DNA of 64,000 nt from an uncultured Lachnospiraceae bacterium. Its GTDB lineage: Bacteria > Bacillota > Clostridia > Lachnospirales > Lachnospiraceae. Of the stretch, positions 23,841 to 33,161 are shown one piece after another; position 1 is the first letter of the stretch, and each line of letters starts with the position of its first letter. A program made the translations under genes and the position numbers. The DNA is taken from assembly GCA_947178125.1 (NCBI GenBank), contig CAMWXB010000004.1, positions 46,418 through 110,417 on the forward strand, given 5' to 3'. The notes under the pieces were generated by a model. The model ran no database searches and had not been told where the DNA came from. It saw only the letters and a list, made by a program, of their open reading frames with translations.

Positions 23841-25463
23841 GTGATCATAAAAAGAAGATTTTTGACCGTTCTTCTGATAGCGTGTGTAGTCGGCGGGCTT
23901 TATGCCATAAGCAGCCGCGGGCTGACGGTAGAGCCGAAGGAGGAGACGGAAGAGATAGAAGAGCCTCTTTTCGGGCACAGGGAGACATTGTATCTGTGGT
24001 ATACGGATGAGGCTTTGACGGATTATCTGAACAGCGTGGCGGTCGCCTATAACGATTTTCAGGACGAAGCCCGGGTGATTCCGGTGCATACGTCAGGCGC
24101 GGAATATCTGGAGACCATTAATCAGGCTTCGTTGCATTCGGAAGAGGTGCCGGATTTATACATTGTAGGAAACGATTCTCTGGAAAAAGCATATCTGGCC
24201 GGACTCGCATCGGAAATCAGGATACCGGAGGGTGTTCTTCCTATGTCGAATTTTTTTACGGATACGGCAATTCATGCGGCCACTTATCACGATAAGCAGA
24301 TTGGCTATCCGTTTTATTTTGAGACCAGTTCTTTTTTGTATAACAAGACTTATCTGGAAGACTGGGCGTGTGCACAGATAGAGGCGGAGCTCGATGTGGC
24401 GGCGGCCGAAGCGGCTGAGGCGGAACTTGCACAGAACGGGCCGGTGGAAGAAGCCGGAGAAGAAGGAGCGGAATCAGGTGAATCCGGCAGTCCGGAGGGA
24501 ACGGAAACGGCGGATGCCTCACAGACGGAGAATGCGGAAGGAACCCCGGATGCGGACGGAATCAATGAAAATGCGGTAGCAGAGCGGGTGGAAGAAGCGC
24601 TTCCAAAGACGATCGATGATATTCTGGCATTTGCGGATGTCTATGATGCGCCGGAACAGGTAGAAGCAATTTTTAAATGGGATGTATCCGATATTTTTTA
24701 TAACTATTTCTTTGTCGGAAATTATATTGATGTAGGCGGCATCGCAGGGGACAGGGACGATTCCATAAATATTTACAATGAAGATGCGATCCGCTGCATG
24801 AGGGTCTATCAGGATTTGAATCAGTTCTTTTCCATCGATACCGAAGAAATCAGCTATGCGGATATTTTGCAGGATTTTATTGATGGAAAGATTGTTTACA
24901 CGGTGGTGACGACGGATGCGCTGGCGAAGATAGAGGAAGCGAAAGCGAACGGGGAATTTCAGTATGAATACGGAACTTCACTGATACCGAATGTGAATGA
25001 GGAGCTTGTTTCCCGGTCGTTATCCGTGACACAGTGCATTGTTGTCAATGGATATTCCATGCATAAGGATATGGCAAATGATTTTGCAGTTTATCTGTCC
25101 TGCTATAATGCGGACAACCTGTATGACCGAACAGGGAAAATGCCGGCAAGAACAGATGTTATTTTTGATAACGAGAATGTGCAGGCATTTATTGCGGAAT
25201 ATGAAAAATCCGCGCCTAACCCCAAGATGATCGGAACGAGCAATTACTGGGTAGAGATGGAAATCGCTTTTGCCAGAATATGGGTAGGGAACGACGCCAA
25301 TGCGGAGTTGAAATCCCTTTCTGAGAAAATCATGACACAGGTAAAGGGTGAAGAATATACGGAGGAGTATATCGACGTCCCGGAGGATGAGCCGGAAGAA
25401 GAGGAATATGTAGACGGAGAAATGGCGGAAGAAACCGAAGGAGATGCCAAGGGAACGGAATAA
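23841..25463 (+). CDS. Membrane-anchored extracellular solute-binding protein
   Basis: The 540-residue protein has an N-terminal membrane anchor (RRFLTVLLIACVVGGLYAI) without a convincing lipobox, then an ABC-type sugar-binding fold: LYLWYTDEALTDYLNSVAVAYND, VPDLYIVGNDSLEKAYLAGL, IGYPFYFETSSFLYNKTYLEDW. At about residues 180-250 there is an inserted low-complexity Ala/Glu/Gly region (EAAEAELAQNG..EEGAESGESG) absent from ordinary binding proteins, and the C-terminus is a Glu/Asp-rich tail. No permease genes are nearby. It starts at GTG 23841 after AGGAGAAAAGC. Confidence 0.7.
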   Translation: MIIKRRFLTVLLIACVVGGLYAISSRGLTVEPKEETEEIEEPLFGHRETLYLWYTDEALTDYLNSVAVAYNDFQDEARVIPVHTSGAEYLETINQASLHSEEVPDLYIVGNDSLEKAYLAGLASEIRIPEGVLPMSNFFTDTAIHAATYHDKQIGYPFYFETSSFLYNKTYLEDWACAQIEAELDVAAAEAAEAELAQNGPVEEAGEEGAESGESGSPEGTETADASQTENAEGTPDADGINENAVAERVEEALPKTIDDILAFADVYDAPEQVEAIFKWDVSDIFYNYFFVGNYIDVGGIAGDRDDSINIYNEDAIRCMRVYQDLNQFFSIDTEEISYADILQDFIDGKIVYTVVTTDALAKIEEAKANGEFQYEYGTSLIPNVNEELVSRSLSVTQCIVVNGYSMHKDMANDFAVYLSCYNADNLYDRTGKMPARTDVIFDNENVQAFIAEYEKSAPNPKMIGTSNYWVEMEIAFARIWVGNDANAELKSLSEKIMTQVKGEEYTEEYIDVPEDEPEEEEYVDGEMAEETEGDAKGTE

Positions 25464-25528
25464 GCGCGCGTCTGTGATTCGGAAACGTGAAAAAATCGTG
25501 CATATTTTGACCGATACAGGGGAATGAT

Positions 25529-25565
25529 AGTACAAGATGGTTTTGGCCGTCTTGTACTTTTTGTT
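25529..25565 (+). terminator. Terminator after solute-binding protein
   Basis: AGTACAAGATGG and CCGTCTTGTACT pair around TTTTGG and are followed by TTTTTGTT. Confidence 0.75.
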
Positions 25566-25595
25566 AATATAAGAATGAAGAATGGAAGGGCGATC

Positions 25596-26027
25596 ATGGT
25601 TGGATTTTTTATTGCATTATTATCCGGTGCTTTTATGAGCATTCAGGGCGTTTTTAATACACAGGTCACGAAATCGTCTACCATATGGGTAGCGAATGCG
25701 TTCGTGCAGTTCACGGCGCTGCTCGTCTGTCTGGGAGCCTGGGTCTTCACGGACCGCTCGTCTTTTGGAGCGCTGTTCAAAGTACAGCCCAAATATATGC
25801 TGCTTGGCGGTGCGATCGGTGCGTTCATTACCTATACCGTTATTAAGGCAATGGAGATGCTGGGGCCGGCCAAGTCCGTTATGCTCATTGTCATTTCACA
25901 GCTCATCGTGGCATATCTGATCGAGCTGTTCGGGCTCTTCGGTGTGGAAAAGCAGCCTCTGGAAATCCGGAAGCTGGCAGGCATGGGAATTGCAATTCTC
26001 GGAATTATTATTTTTAAGTGGACATAG
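25596..26027 (+). CDS. DMT-family (DUF606/YdcZ-like) membrane transporter
   Basis: The 143-residue protein has about five membrane segments and the half-size drug/metabolite transporter pattern: FFIALLSGAFMSIQGVFNTQ at the start, PKYMLLGGAIGAFITYTVIKAMEMLGPAKSVMLIVISQLIVAYLIELFGLFG, ending RKLAGMGIAILGIIIFKW. The G-x-x-I-x-x-Q-x-x-x-N element of the first helix is characteristic of the DUF606 group. The substrate is unknown; such proteins often act as dimers. ATG 25596 follows GGAAGGG. Confidence 0.8.
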   Translation: MVGFFIALLSGAFMSIQGVFNTQVTKSSTIWVANAFVQFTALLVCLGAWVFTDRSSFGALFKVQPKYMLLGGAIGAFITYTVIKAMEMLGPAKSVMLIVISQLIVAYLIELFGLFGVEKQPLEIRKLAGMGIAILGIIIFKWT

Positions 26028-26035
26028 GACTGAAT

Positions 26036-26100
26036 TTATTTTACAATAAAATAAGTGCATAGCGGGGACTTCCTGAGCTTTTCCGGCAGGGCCGGAGAAG
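26036..26100 (+). other. Two palindromes in comEA upstream region
   Basis: TTATTTTA-CAA-TAAAATAA (26036-26054) and CTTTTCCGGC-AGG-GCCGGAGAAG (26078-26100) are near-perfect inverted repeats. The first may terminate the upstream gene; the second sits in the comEA leader. Confidence 0.45.
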
Positions 26101-26113
26101 CGGAAAGGAAACT

Positions 26114-26881
26114 ATGCGTACATCTATTATTAATCAATTAACAAGGGGAATCTTTTTTCTTTTTCTGGTTCTGATGCTGACCGCCTGTACGAGCAGAGAG
26201 GATATCGTGCTGGAACTTGACGGTCATGAGAGCGGAACGGAAAGCGCGGTGGATGCAGACAGGGATTTGGACGTGGAAACCGGAACGGAGACGGCGCCAT
26301 CGGGCAGTAGTGCCGGGGAGCCGGAGACAGGAACGAAAGCGGAGAACAGCATGACGGTACAGGATGCCGTTATACCGCCTGATATCTATGTACATATTTG
26401 CGGTGCGGTAGAAAATCCGGGTGTCTATCTACTGGCGGCGGGCAGCAGAGTTTATGAAGGCGTTGCGGCGGCCGGAGGTTTCCGGGAAGACGCCTGCGAG
26501 GATTTTATCAATCAGGCCGGTATTTTACAGGACGGTCAGCGGCTTGTCATACCGACGGTGGAAGAGGCGGAGGCGGCGAAAGCGGACGGCTCTTATCAGG
26601 CACTATGGCAGGAAGACACACCGAATACGGGGGTACAGGAGCCGGGAGCGGCCGGTATGGCGGATAATTCGTCCGGCAGTATGAACGGACTCGTGAATAT
26701 CAATACTGCAGAGGAGAAAGAGCTGAGCGCAATTCCCGGCATCGGTGCGGGTAAAGCGGCGGCGATCATACAGTACCGGCAGGAGAACGGAAACTTTGCA
26801 TCCATTGAAGATATTATGAAGGTGAGCGGTATCAAAGAAGGGACTTTTGAGAAAATAAAGGATAAGATCACCGTAAAATAA
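26114..26881 (+). CDS. comEA: ComEA-type DNA-binding lipoprotein
   Basis: The 255-residue protein has a lipoprotein-like signal (FFLFLVLMLTAC), a variable Glu/Thr/Gly linker, an SLBB domain (IYVHICGAVENPGVYLLAAGSRV, about 92-145) and a C-terminal helix-hairpin-helix DNA-binding domain (VNINTAEEKELSAIPGIGAGKAAAIIQYR, about 192-255). This is the ComEA architecture, the receptor that hands incoming DNA to the ComEC channel, and comEC lies 3.2 kb downstream. The LTAC lipobox is unusual, since many ComEA proteins use an uncleaved anchor. Confidence 0.9.
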   Translation: MRTSIINQLTRGIFFLFLVLMLTACTSREDIVLELDGHESGTESAVDADRDLDVETGTETAPSGSSAGEPETGTKAENSMTVQDAVIPPDIYVHICGAVENPGVYLLAAGSRVYEGVAAAGGFREDACEDFINQAGILQDGQRLVIPTVEEAEAAKADGSYQALWQEDTPNTGVQEPGAAGMADNSSGSMNGLVNINTAEEKELSAIPGIGAGKAAAIIQYRQENGNFASIEDIMKVSGIKEGTFEKIKDKITVK

Positions 26882-26919
26882 ACGGAATGACGCGGAATGC
26901 GTAAGAATGAGGGGTTGCT

Positions 26920-27606
26920 ATGAGTAAAAGAGTATTGGTCGTGGACGATGAGAAATTAATAGTAAAAGGAATCCGTTTCAGCTTAGAGCAGGATGGCATG
27001 GAAGTGGATTGTGCATATGACGGGGAAGAGGCGTTGGAATTAGCGAAAAGCAATGCGTATGATATGATTCTTTTGGATGTCATGCTGCCTAAGATGACGG
27101 GTTTTGAGGTATGCCAGCAGATTCGGGACTTCTCCAATACGCCTATCGTGATGCTGACCGCCAAAGGCGAGGATATGGATAAAATCCTCGGACTGGAGTA
27201 TGGCGCGGACGATTATATTACCAAACCCTTCAACATTCTGGAGGTAAAGGCGAGGATCAAGGCGATCATGCGAAGGACCGGGAGAAAGAATGAAGAGAAG
27301 GATGCGCAGCGGATTATCGAGAACCGTGATATGCGTTTGGACTGCGACGGCAGAAGGGTCTATATCAAGAATCGGGAAGTCAATCTGACCGCAAAAGAAT
27401 TTGAAGTACTGGAGTTGTTAATGAAAAATCCGAATAAAGTCTACAGCAGAGAGAATCTTCTGAAAATCATATGGGGCAGCGATTATCCGGGAGATGTGCG
27501 GACGGTAGACGTACATATCCGCCGTTTAAGAGAAAAAATCGAAACGACACCGAGCGAACCGGTGTATGTGCATACAAAATGGGGAGTAGGTTATTACTTT
27601 GCATAA
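26920..27606 (+). CDS. OmpR-family response regulator
   Basis: The 228-residue regulator has a receiver domain (VLVVDDEKLIVKG, phospho-acceptor D53 in ILLDVMLPKM, T and K of MLTAKGED and DYITKPFN) and a C-terminal winged helix (LTAKEFEVLELLMKNPNKVYSRENLLKIIWG.., TVDVHIRRLREKIE). It overlaps the histidine kinase gene by eight bases. Together with the GerMN and comEC genes it forms one run; its target genes are not evident. Confidence 0.93.
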   Translation: MSKRVLVVDDEKLIVKGIRFSLEQDGMEVDCAYDGEEALELAKSNAYDMILLDVMLPKMTGFEVCQQIRDFSNTPIVMLTAKGEDMDKILGLEYGADDYITKPFNILEVKARIKAIMRRTGRKNEEKDAQRIIENRDMRLDCDGRRVYIKNREVNLTAKEFEVLELLMKNPNKVYSRENLLKIIWGSDYPGDVRTVDVHIRRLREKIETTPSEPVYVHTKWGVGYYFA

Positions 27607-29071
27607 ATGGAATTTTAGAAAATTAAAAATTCTGCGCAGCCTGAAAGTGCGTCTGTTCCTCATTCTGTTCATTGTCGGATTAATACCCTGTATTTTCATG
27701 CGGTATGCAATTCTGGAAAACTACGAACATCGTGCGGTGAGTGTCCGGACGTCCGATGTGCAGGCGCAGCTTCGGATTCTGGCAAATCATCTGATCGCTT
27801 ACCGTTATCTGCAGGACACTTCTTCAGAGGTGATCAATGCGGAGTTGAATCAGCTCTCTAATCTGTATGACGGACGTGTTCTGATCATCAACAGCAGTCT
27901 GAAAGTCGTAAAAGATACTTACGGAATCAGCGAAGGGAAAACAATTGTTTCCGAAGAAGTCATCCGTTGCATGAAAGGTGAGAATACGAGCCAGTACGAT
28001 TCCGAAAACGGTTATATTGAAATGACGATACCGATCACGGAAACGATGGTAATGGATATGACCGGGGAAGAACCCAAAAAATTTGATATTGTCAGCGGCG
28101 TCATGCTGACCAGTGTTTCGACGGATAATATTACCGTTACGATGGATATTCTGAGCCGTCAGGCGCTCGTGGTAGAAGTGATCGTTATCATCGCAATCTT
28201 TCTGGTGTCGTTTGTTCTGTCCCAGCTTCTGATACGTCCTTTTGAAAAGATAACGGATGCTTTAAGTCAGGTCAAGGAAGGATATAAGAGCGACCCCATT
28301 TCCGTCCCGGATTATCTGGAAACGGAACATATCGGCGATGCTTTTAATCAGGTGCTCAGCCGTATGAAAGTGCTGGACGATTCCAGACAGGAATTTGTAT
28401 CCAACGTTTCCCATGAACTGAAAACACCGATCACATCCATCAAGGTGCTGGCGGATTCTCTGCGGGGGCAGGAAGATGTTCCGGTGGAACTGTATCGGGA
28501 GTTCATGGAGGATATTGCGACCGAAATCGACAGGGAAAATAAGATCATCAACGACCTGCTCGCTCTTGTCAAAATGGACGGGGCGGCTTCCACGCTGAAT
28601 ATTTCCCAGGTCGATATCAATCTGCTGGTAGAACTGATTATGAGAAGGCTTCGGCCCATCGCGATTAAGCGGGATATCGAACTCGTTTATGAAAGCATCA
28701 GACCGGTCATGGCGGCTGTGGATGAAGTGAAAATAACACAAGTTATTACAAATTTGATAGAGAATGCCATCAAATATAATAAGGAGCATGGATGGGTCAA
28801 GGTGACTGTGGACGCGGATCACCAGTTTTTTACCGTGGAAGTGGCGGATTCCGGAATCGGTATTCCGGCAGATTCCGTCGAGCATATTTATGAACGTTTT
28901 TATCGGGTAGATAAATCTCATTCCAGAGAAATCGAAGGGACAGGCCTTGGTCTGTCGATTACGAGAAGCGCTATTTTGATGCACCGGGGAACGATTAAAG
29001 TAGTCAGTGAGGAAGGGGAGGGAACGACCTTTACGGTAAAGATTCCGTTGACCTACATTGCGGTTTCGTGA
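27599..29071 (+). CDS. Sensor histidine kinase
   Basis: The 490-residue kinase has two membrane segments (LFLILFIVGLIPCIFMRYAIL at about 20-40 and VVEVIVIIAIFLVSFVLSQLL at about 193-213), an extracellular sensor of about 150 residues, a HAMP linker, the phospho-acceptor H272 in NVSHELKTPITS, and an ATPase domain with NLIENAIKYN, DSGIGIP and GTGLGLSI. It probably starts at TTG 27599 within the regulator gene stop region. PhoR/WalK-like in layout. The signal is unknown. Confidence 0.92.
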   Translation: MHKWNFRKLKILRSLKVRLFLILFIVGLIPCIFMRYAILENYEHRAVSVRTSDVQAQLRILANHLIAYRYLQDTSSEVINAELNQLSNLYDGRVLIINSSLKVVKDTYGISEGKTIVSEEVIRCMKGENTSQYDSENGYIEMTIPITETMVMDMTGEEPKKFDIVSGVMLTSVSTDNITVTMDILSRQALVVEVIVIIAIFLVSFVLSQLLIRPFEKITDALSQVKEGYKSDPISVPDYLETEHIGDAFNQVLSRMKVLDDSRQEFVSNVSHELKTPITSIKVLADSLRGQEDVPVELYREFMEDIATEIDRENKIINDLLALVKMDGAASTLNISQVDINLLVELIMRRLRPIAIKRDIELVYESIRPVMAAVDEVKITQVITNLIENAIKYNKEHGWVKVTVDADHQFFTVEVADSGIGIPADSVEHIYERFYRVDKSHSREIEGTGLGLSITRSAILMHRGTIKVVSEEGEGTTFTVKIPLTYIAVS

Positions 29072-29086
29072 GAAAGGGAATGGCAT

Positions 29087-30046
29087 ATGAAATTGCTTTT
29101 TAAAAATCGGAAAAAAGGATTGTTCCCATTGCTGTTTCTTGTTTTGTCAGTCTGTATAACGGCGTGTGGAAGCGGTTCAGAGATGGAGAATGGAAAGTCC
29201 TATAATATATATTATGTAAACAATGAGGAAACGTGTATTTTTTCCAATCCCTATCAGACGCAGACGGAGAACAGTCAGAGCCTGTTGGATGAGCTGATCG
29301 GACAGCTTGCGGCAAGACCGAACAAAATGGAGTATAAGGCGCCGTTAGCAGAGGGGTTTGAACTGCTTGGCTATTCGTGGGATGGCGAAACGCTTACGGT
29401 TAATTTCGATGAGCATTACAAAGAGATGGACAATATCAAAGAAGTGCTCGTGCGCGCCGCAATCGTCAGGACCCTGTCTCAGGTACCCGATATAAAATAC
29501 ATTGCCTTTACCATCCTGAACGAGCCGTTGGTGGACAGAAGTAATGTCGCCATCGGCACAATGTCTGCGGATACCTTTATCGATAATGCGGGAAATGAAA
29601 TCAATACTTATGAAAAAGTCAATCTCCGCCTGTATTTTGCCAATGAAAACGGTGACAGACTGGTGGAGGAGAACCAGCGGAATGTTATCTATAACAGCAA
29701 TATTTCGATGGAAAAGCTTGTGGTGGAGAAACTGATCGAAGGGCCGACGACCGGGAACAGCTATCCGACGATCAATCCGTCCACGAAGTTATTGAGCGTT
29801 ACCGTTATCGATAGAATATGTTATGTTAACTTTGATGAAGCTTTCTTGAGCCAGCCCTACAGCGTGACATCCGATGTTACGATATATTCCATTACCAATT
29901 CGCTGATAGAGCTGCCCAATATCAATAAAGTCCAGATTTCCATCAACGGCGATACTTCCGTTTACTATAAGGAGAGCATCAGTCTGGCGAATATGTTTGA
30001 ACGGAATCTGGATTTGGTCACAAGTGCCGCATCCGCGGCAGAATGA
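29087..30046 (+). CDS. GerMN-domain lipoprotein
   Basis: The 319-residue lipoprotein has a lipobox (SVCITACGSG) and two copies of the GerMN (sporulation/germination) domain: INIYYVNNEE..LDELIGQLA..LNVNFDEHYKEM-type at about 38-150 and VNLRLYFANENGDRLVEE..VVEKLIEGP..CYVNFDEAFLSQ at about 170-300. The domain is found in spore germination protein GerM and in envelope proteins of vegetative cells. Its position after a two-component system parallels sensor-lipoprotein pairs such as those of the WalK type. It is translationally overlapped with comEC. Confidence 0.88.
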   Translation: MKLLFKNRKKGLFPLLFLVLSVCITACGSGSEMENGKSYNIYYVNNEETCIFSNPYQTQTENSQSLLDELIGQLAARPNKMEYKAPLAEGFELLGYSWDGETLTVNFDEHYKEMDNIKEVLVRAAIVRTLSQVPDIKYIAFTILNEPLVDRSNVAIGTMSADTFIDNAGNEINTYEKVNLRLYFANENGDRLVEENQRNVIYNSNISMEKLVVEKLIEGPTTGNSYPTINPSTKLLSVTVIDRICYVNFDEAFLSQPYSVTSDVTIYSITNSLIELPNINKVQISINGDTSVYYKESISLANMFERNLDLVTSAASAAE

Positions 30047-32331
30047 GAGGTGTCATGAGAAGACCCGTATGTCTTATCGGTCTTGCATTTGTCCTGCTCA
30101 TCCGGTTGTATCTGTATCTCCATCCGCTGCCTGCGGCGGAGTTGGAGGACGTCAACAAGAGCGGCATCATTTTGACAGGCCAGGTCGATAAGAAAGAATA
30201 TCGCATTTCTAATGATCAGGAAATCCTGATTTTTTATCTAAAAGAAGTTCAGGTGGTTCAGCCACAGACAATCCCTTCGGAAATAAAAAATGTAATCTGC
30301 TATGCAGAGGACGGACAGGAACCCAGGATGGGAAGTTATGTCCGGGTACAGGGAAAACTGTATGCTTTCGATGGAGCGACGAATCCGGGAGAATTTGACG
30401 CAAGGCGTTATTATCAGATTCTGGACATTCAGGCGAGGATACGGAATACCGTTATCGTGGAAGAAACCGCATCCTACGACCGGTTCCGTGAAGGACTTTA
30501 TCGACTCAGGACATACCTGTCCGCTTTGCTGGATGTCTGCTTTGAGGAAAAGGATGCTTCGATCATGAAAGCAATCCTGTTGGGGGAAAAAGGCGGGCTG
30601 GATGAAGAGACGAAAAAGTTATATCAGCTCAGCGGAATTATCCATATCCTTTCTATCAGCGGATTGCACATTTCCATTATCGGCATGGGTCTTTATAAGA
30701 TGCTGCATAAAGTCAGGTGTCCTGGAATAATAAATGTTATTTTATCAATTTCGTTGATGTACTGCTATGGTGTTATGACAGGAATGAGCATTTCCGCATA
30801 CCGGGCTATTATGATGTTCGGTATTCATATTGCGGCGGGATTGTTTGGCCGTACCTACGATATGCTGACGGCAATGGCGATTGCGGCCATATCGGTTCTG
30901 CTCCGGCAGCCTCTTTATTTATACCACAGCGGTTTTCTTTTTTCGTTCGGAGCCATTCTGGCGATTGGGATTTTCCTTCCGGTAATAGAAGAGAACAGCC
31001 CGAAAGGCTTACATTTTTTCGGCAGTAAGTCTTTCGACGGCAAGCTTGCTCATAGCTGCAAACTTGCAGGTTGTATACATGGCGCAGTCTCACAGACTGG
31101 AAAACTGATGTCAACCAGTCTTGCAGTTTCTATCGTTACCTTGCCGGTATATCTGTGTTTCTATTATGAATATCCGTTGTACTCCCTGTTTTTGAACGTA
31201 TTGCTGCTTCCGGGCATGGGCCTTATCCTGTCGGATGGGATGTTCAGTCTTGTGACGGCGATGTATGCTCTGCCTTTGGGAAGGTATGCGGCGGCGCCGG
31301 CGCATTTTCTGCTCGCCTTTTACGAGTTCTGCTGCAATCTGACACTCCGAATGCCGGAGAGCAGGAACATTCTGGGCAGGCCGGAGAACTGGCAGATAGT
31401 TCTCTATGTACTGATTCTGTGCATAGCCGTCCGGTACAGCCATAAATGGAGCAGGCTGTTGTTCTGGCAATGGATTCTGCTCGCCCTTCTGTGCATTACC
31501 GTGCGGTACCGGAGCGGACTGCAGATCACATTTCTGGATGTTGGGCAGGGAGACTGCATCTATCTTGCCGATGAAAAGGGCGCCCATTATCTGATTGACG
31601 GCGGCAGTTCCAGCAAGAGCGATGTAGGGACCTATCAGATTCTTCCTTTTTTAAAAGAAGAAGGAGCGGATGCGCTGGATGCGGTATTCGTGACGCATAT
31701 GGACATCGACCACTATAACGGGCTTTTGATGCTGGTAGAAGAGATGGTGCAGAACGGCGTTATGATAGAAAATCTGATTCTGCCCGATATCGGCGCGGGA
31801 AGTCGTGGAGAAGCGTATGCAGAGCTGGAAGCGCTGGCGCTTCAGCGGGGGATTTCGGTACACTATATCCACAGGGGGGAAACGTTGTGCCGCGGGAGCA
31901 TTAAGTTTACCTGCCTGCATCCGGAAAAAGGGGCAGAGCAGGAAAGCAATGAGGCTTCCGTTGTGCTCTATCTGGAATATGGCGCATTTTCAGCCCTTTT
32001 TACCGGAGACTTGGAAGGAAGCGGCGAGGAGGCGGTCAGACAGCAGTTGGAAAGCCTCATGCCGGCGGGAGGCGGTATCACCGTACTGAAAGTGGCCCAT
32101 CACGGTTCCAGAAATTCTACGAACGAAGCGTTTCTGGAAACCGTGTCCCCGAAGCTTGCGCTCATCTCCGCCGGGAAGAATAACCGGTACGGGCATCCGC
32201 ACGAAGAATTGATGACCAGACTGGAACAGGCGGGCTGTCATATCTATCAGACAAAAGAGAGCGGCGCGGTGACGATACGCGTGACGCAGGGCGGAAAGCG
32301 CGTGCGGGTGAGGGCGTTTTTGGAGGAGTGA
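30043..32331 (+). CDS. comEC: ComEC/Rec2 DNA-uptake channel protein
   Basis: The 762-residue protein has an N-terminal soluble OB-like domain (about 25-140), the ComEC membrane core beginning FEEKDASIMKAILLGEKGGLD..LYQLSGIIHILSISGLHISIIG, several further membrane segments, and a C-terminal metallo-beta-lactamase-like nuclease domain (LQITFLDVGQGDCIYL, THMDIDHYNG, VLKVAHHGSRNST). It would form the pore that takes single-stranded DNA into the cell. The ATG overlaps the previous stop. With comEA it is enough for the core of uptake, but no pilus genes are in the window. Confidence 0.93.
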   Translation: MRGVMRRPVCLIGLAFVLLIRLYLYLHPLPAAELEDVNKSGIILTGQVDKKEYRISNDQEILIFYLKEVQVVQPQTIPSEIKNVICYAEDGQEPRMGSYVRVQGKLYAFDGATNPGEFDARRYYQILDIQARIRNTVIVEETASYDRFREGLYRLRTYLSALLDVCFEEKDASIMKAILLGEKGGLDEETKKLYQLSGIIHILSISGLHISIIGMGLYKMLHKVRCPGIINVILSISLMYCYGVMTGMSISAYRAIMMFGIHIAAGLFGRTYDMLTAMAIAAISVLLRQPLYLYHSGFLFSFGAILAIGIFLPVIEENSPKGLHFFGSKSFDGKLAHSCKLAGCIHGAVSQTGKLMSTSLAVSIVTLPVYLCFYYEYPLYSLFLNVLLLPGMGLILSDGMFSLVTAMYALPLGRYAAAPAHFLLAFYEFCCNLTLRMPESRNILGRPENWQIVLYVLILCIAVRYSHKWSRLLFWQWILLALLCITVRYRSGLQITFLDVGQGDCIYLADEKGAHYLIDGGSSSKSDVGTYQILPFLKEEGADALDAVFVTHMDIDHYNGLLMLVEEMVQNGVMIENLILPDIGAGSRGEAYAELEALALQRGISVHYIHRGETLCRGSIKFTCLHPEKGAEQESNEASVVLYLEYGAFSALFTGDLEGSGEEAVRQQLESLMPAGGGITVLKVAHHGSRNSTNEAFLETVSPKLALISAGKNNRYGHPHEELMTRLEQAGCHIYQTKESGAVTIRVTQGGKRVRVRAFLEE

Positions 32332-32337
32332 AAAAGG

Positions 32338-32880
32338 ATGAGGAGAACAAATGTGATAGAAAGAGATGTGGAAATTATTGGTGAAGAAAATAGAGGGAAA
32401 ATAGTCATTATCAGGAATATCTTGTTTAAGGGGCGTAGAAATATCGCGTGGTGTGAAGTGGAAAGATATTTGAAAGACTTTGTTGGAGAAAACTATGATA
32501 TTTCGGAATGCGGAGATAAAATTTTTATCAGTTCTGACTTCCCTGATGAATTTGCCAAGTCGAATTATACGAAAAAGCTAAAAGGGACACTGGCAAAAGC
32601 AAAAGCGAATGCGGCGCAGGGAGTACCGGAATTGGTCGAGGTCGCCACAGAAAAACGATACAAGGATAATTTAAAAGAAAAACATAGTCTTCATGCGAAA
32701 TATGGCTGGTATCGGTATAATACAAGGTTTGCATTACCGGTTTATGATGAAGATCAGAAGTTGGAAGAATTTAATATATTTCAGGCTGTTCTGCTAATAC
32801 GACATGCGCATGACGGGAAACGATATCTGTACGATATTGTAAATATAAAAAAAGAAACAAGTAAGCCGTCTGGGCTATAA
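32338..32880 (+). CDS. Hypothetical protein related to phage/mobile-element proteins
   Basis: The 180-residue protein is AT-rich compared with comEC, which ends six bases upstream. It contains KIFISSDFPDEFAKSNYTKKLKGTLAKAKANAAQGVPELVEVAT, then LHAKYGWYRYNTRFALPVYDEDQKLEEFNIFQAVLLIRHAHDGKRYLYDIVNIKKETSKP. From memory, this second half occurs as a C-terminal domain of large proteins in phages and conjugative elements of gut clostridia (in the group that includes barnase-EndoU-like domains). Here it stands alone. A nuclease or toxin function is not shown. It marks the left edge of the accessory block. Confidence 0.55.
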   Translation: MRRTNVIERDVEIIGEENRGKIVIIRNILFKGRRNIAWCEVERYLKDFVGENYDISECGDKIFISSDFPDEFAKSNYTKKLKGTLAKAKANAAQGVPELVEVATEKRYKDNLKEKHSLHAKYGWYRYNTRFALPVYDEDQKLEEFNIFQAVLLIRHAHDGKRYLYDIVNIKKETSKPSGL

Positions 32881-32952
32881 AGCCGTACGGTAAGAAACTC
32901 GCTTCCTTTGTCTGTTATTTTACAATAATCGTAGAGAAGTGTCAACAAATAT

Positions 32953-32981
32953 TTGACGATTATCTCATCTTCCGGTAAAAT
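32953..32981 (+). promoter_or_regulatory. Promoter upstream of MFS gene
   Basis: TTGACG (32953-32958) and TAAAAT (32976-32981) are 17 bases apart. The following 150 bases before the MFS start carry one stop-bounded frame reading NLIQEQQKNGNIVHVCGMWHPM.. to a TGA at about 33137; it has no start codon and may be the remnant of a lost gene. Confidence 0.6.
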
Positions 32982-33161
32982 GAGGTATCATAACATACGA
33001 AAAGGAAGAATGCAGAAATGAGAAACCTTCCAATCTGATTCAGGAACAGCAGAAGAACGGTAATATTGTCCATGTTTGCGGTATGTGGCATCCTATGTTT
33101 TCAGAGCAGGTGCCGGAAGCATGGCATCTTTTGTGATACCTGAATGAGAAAGGAAGGTTTT

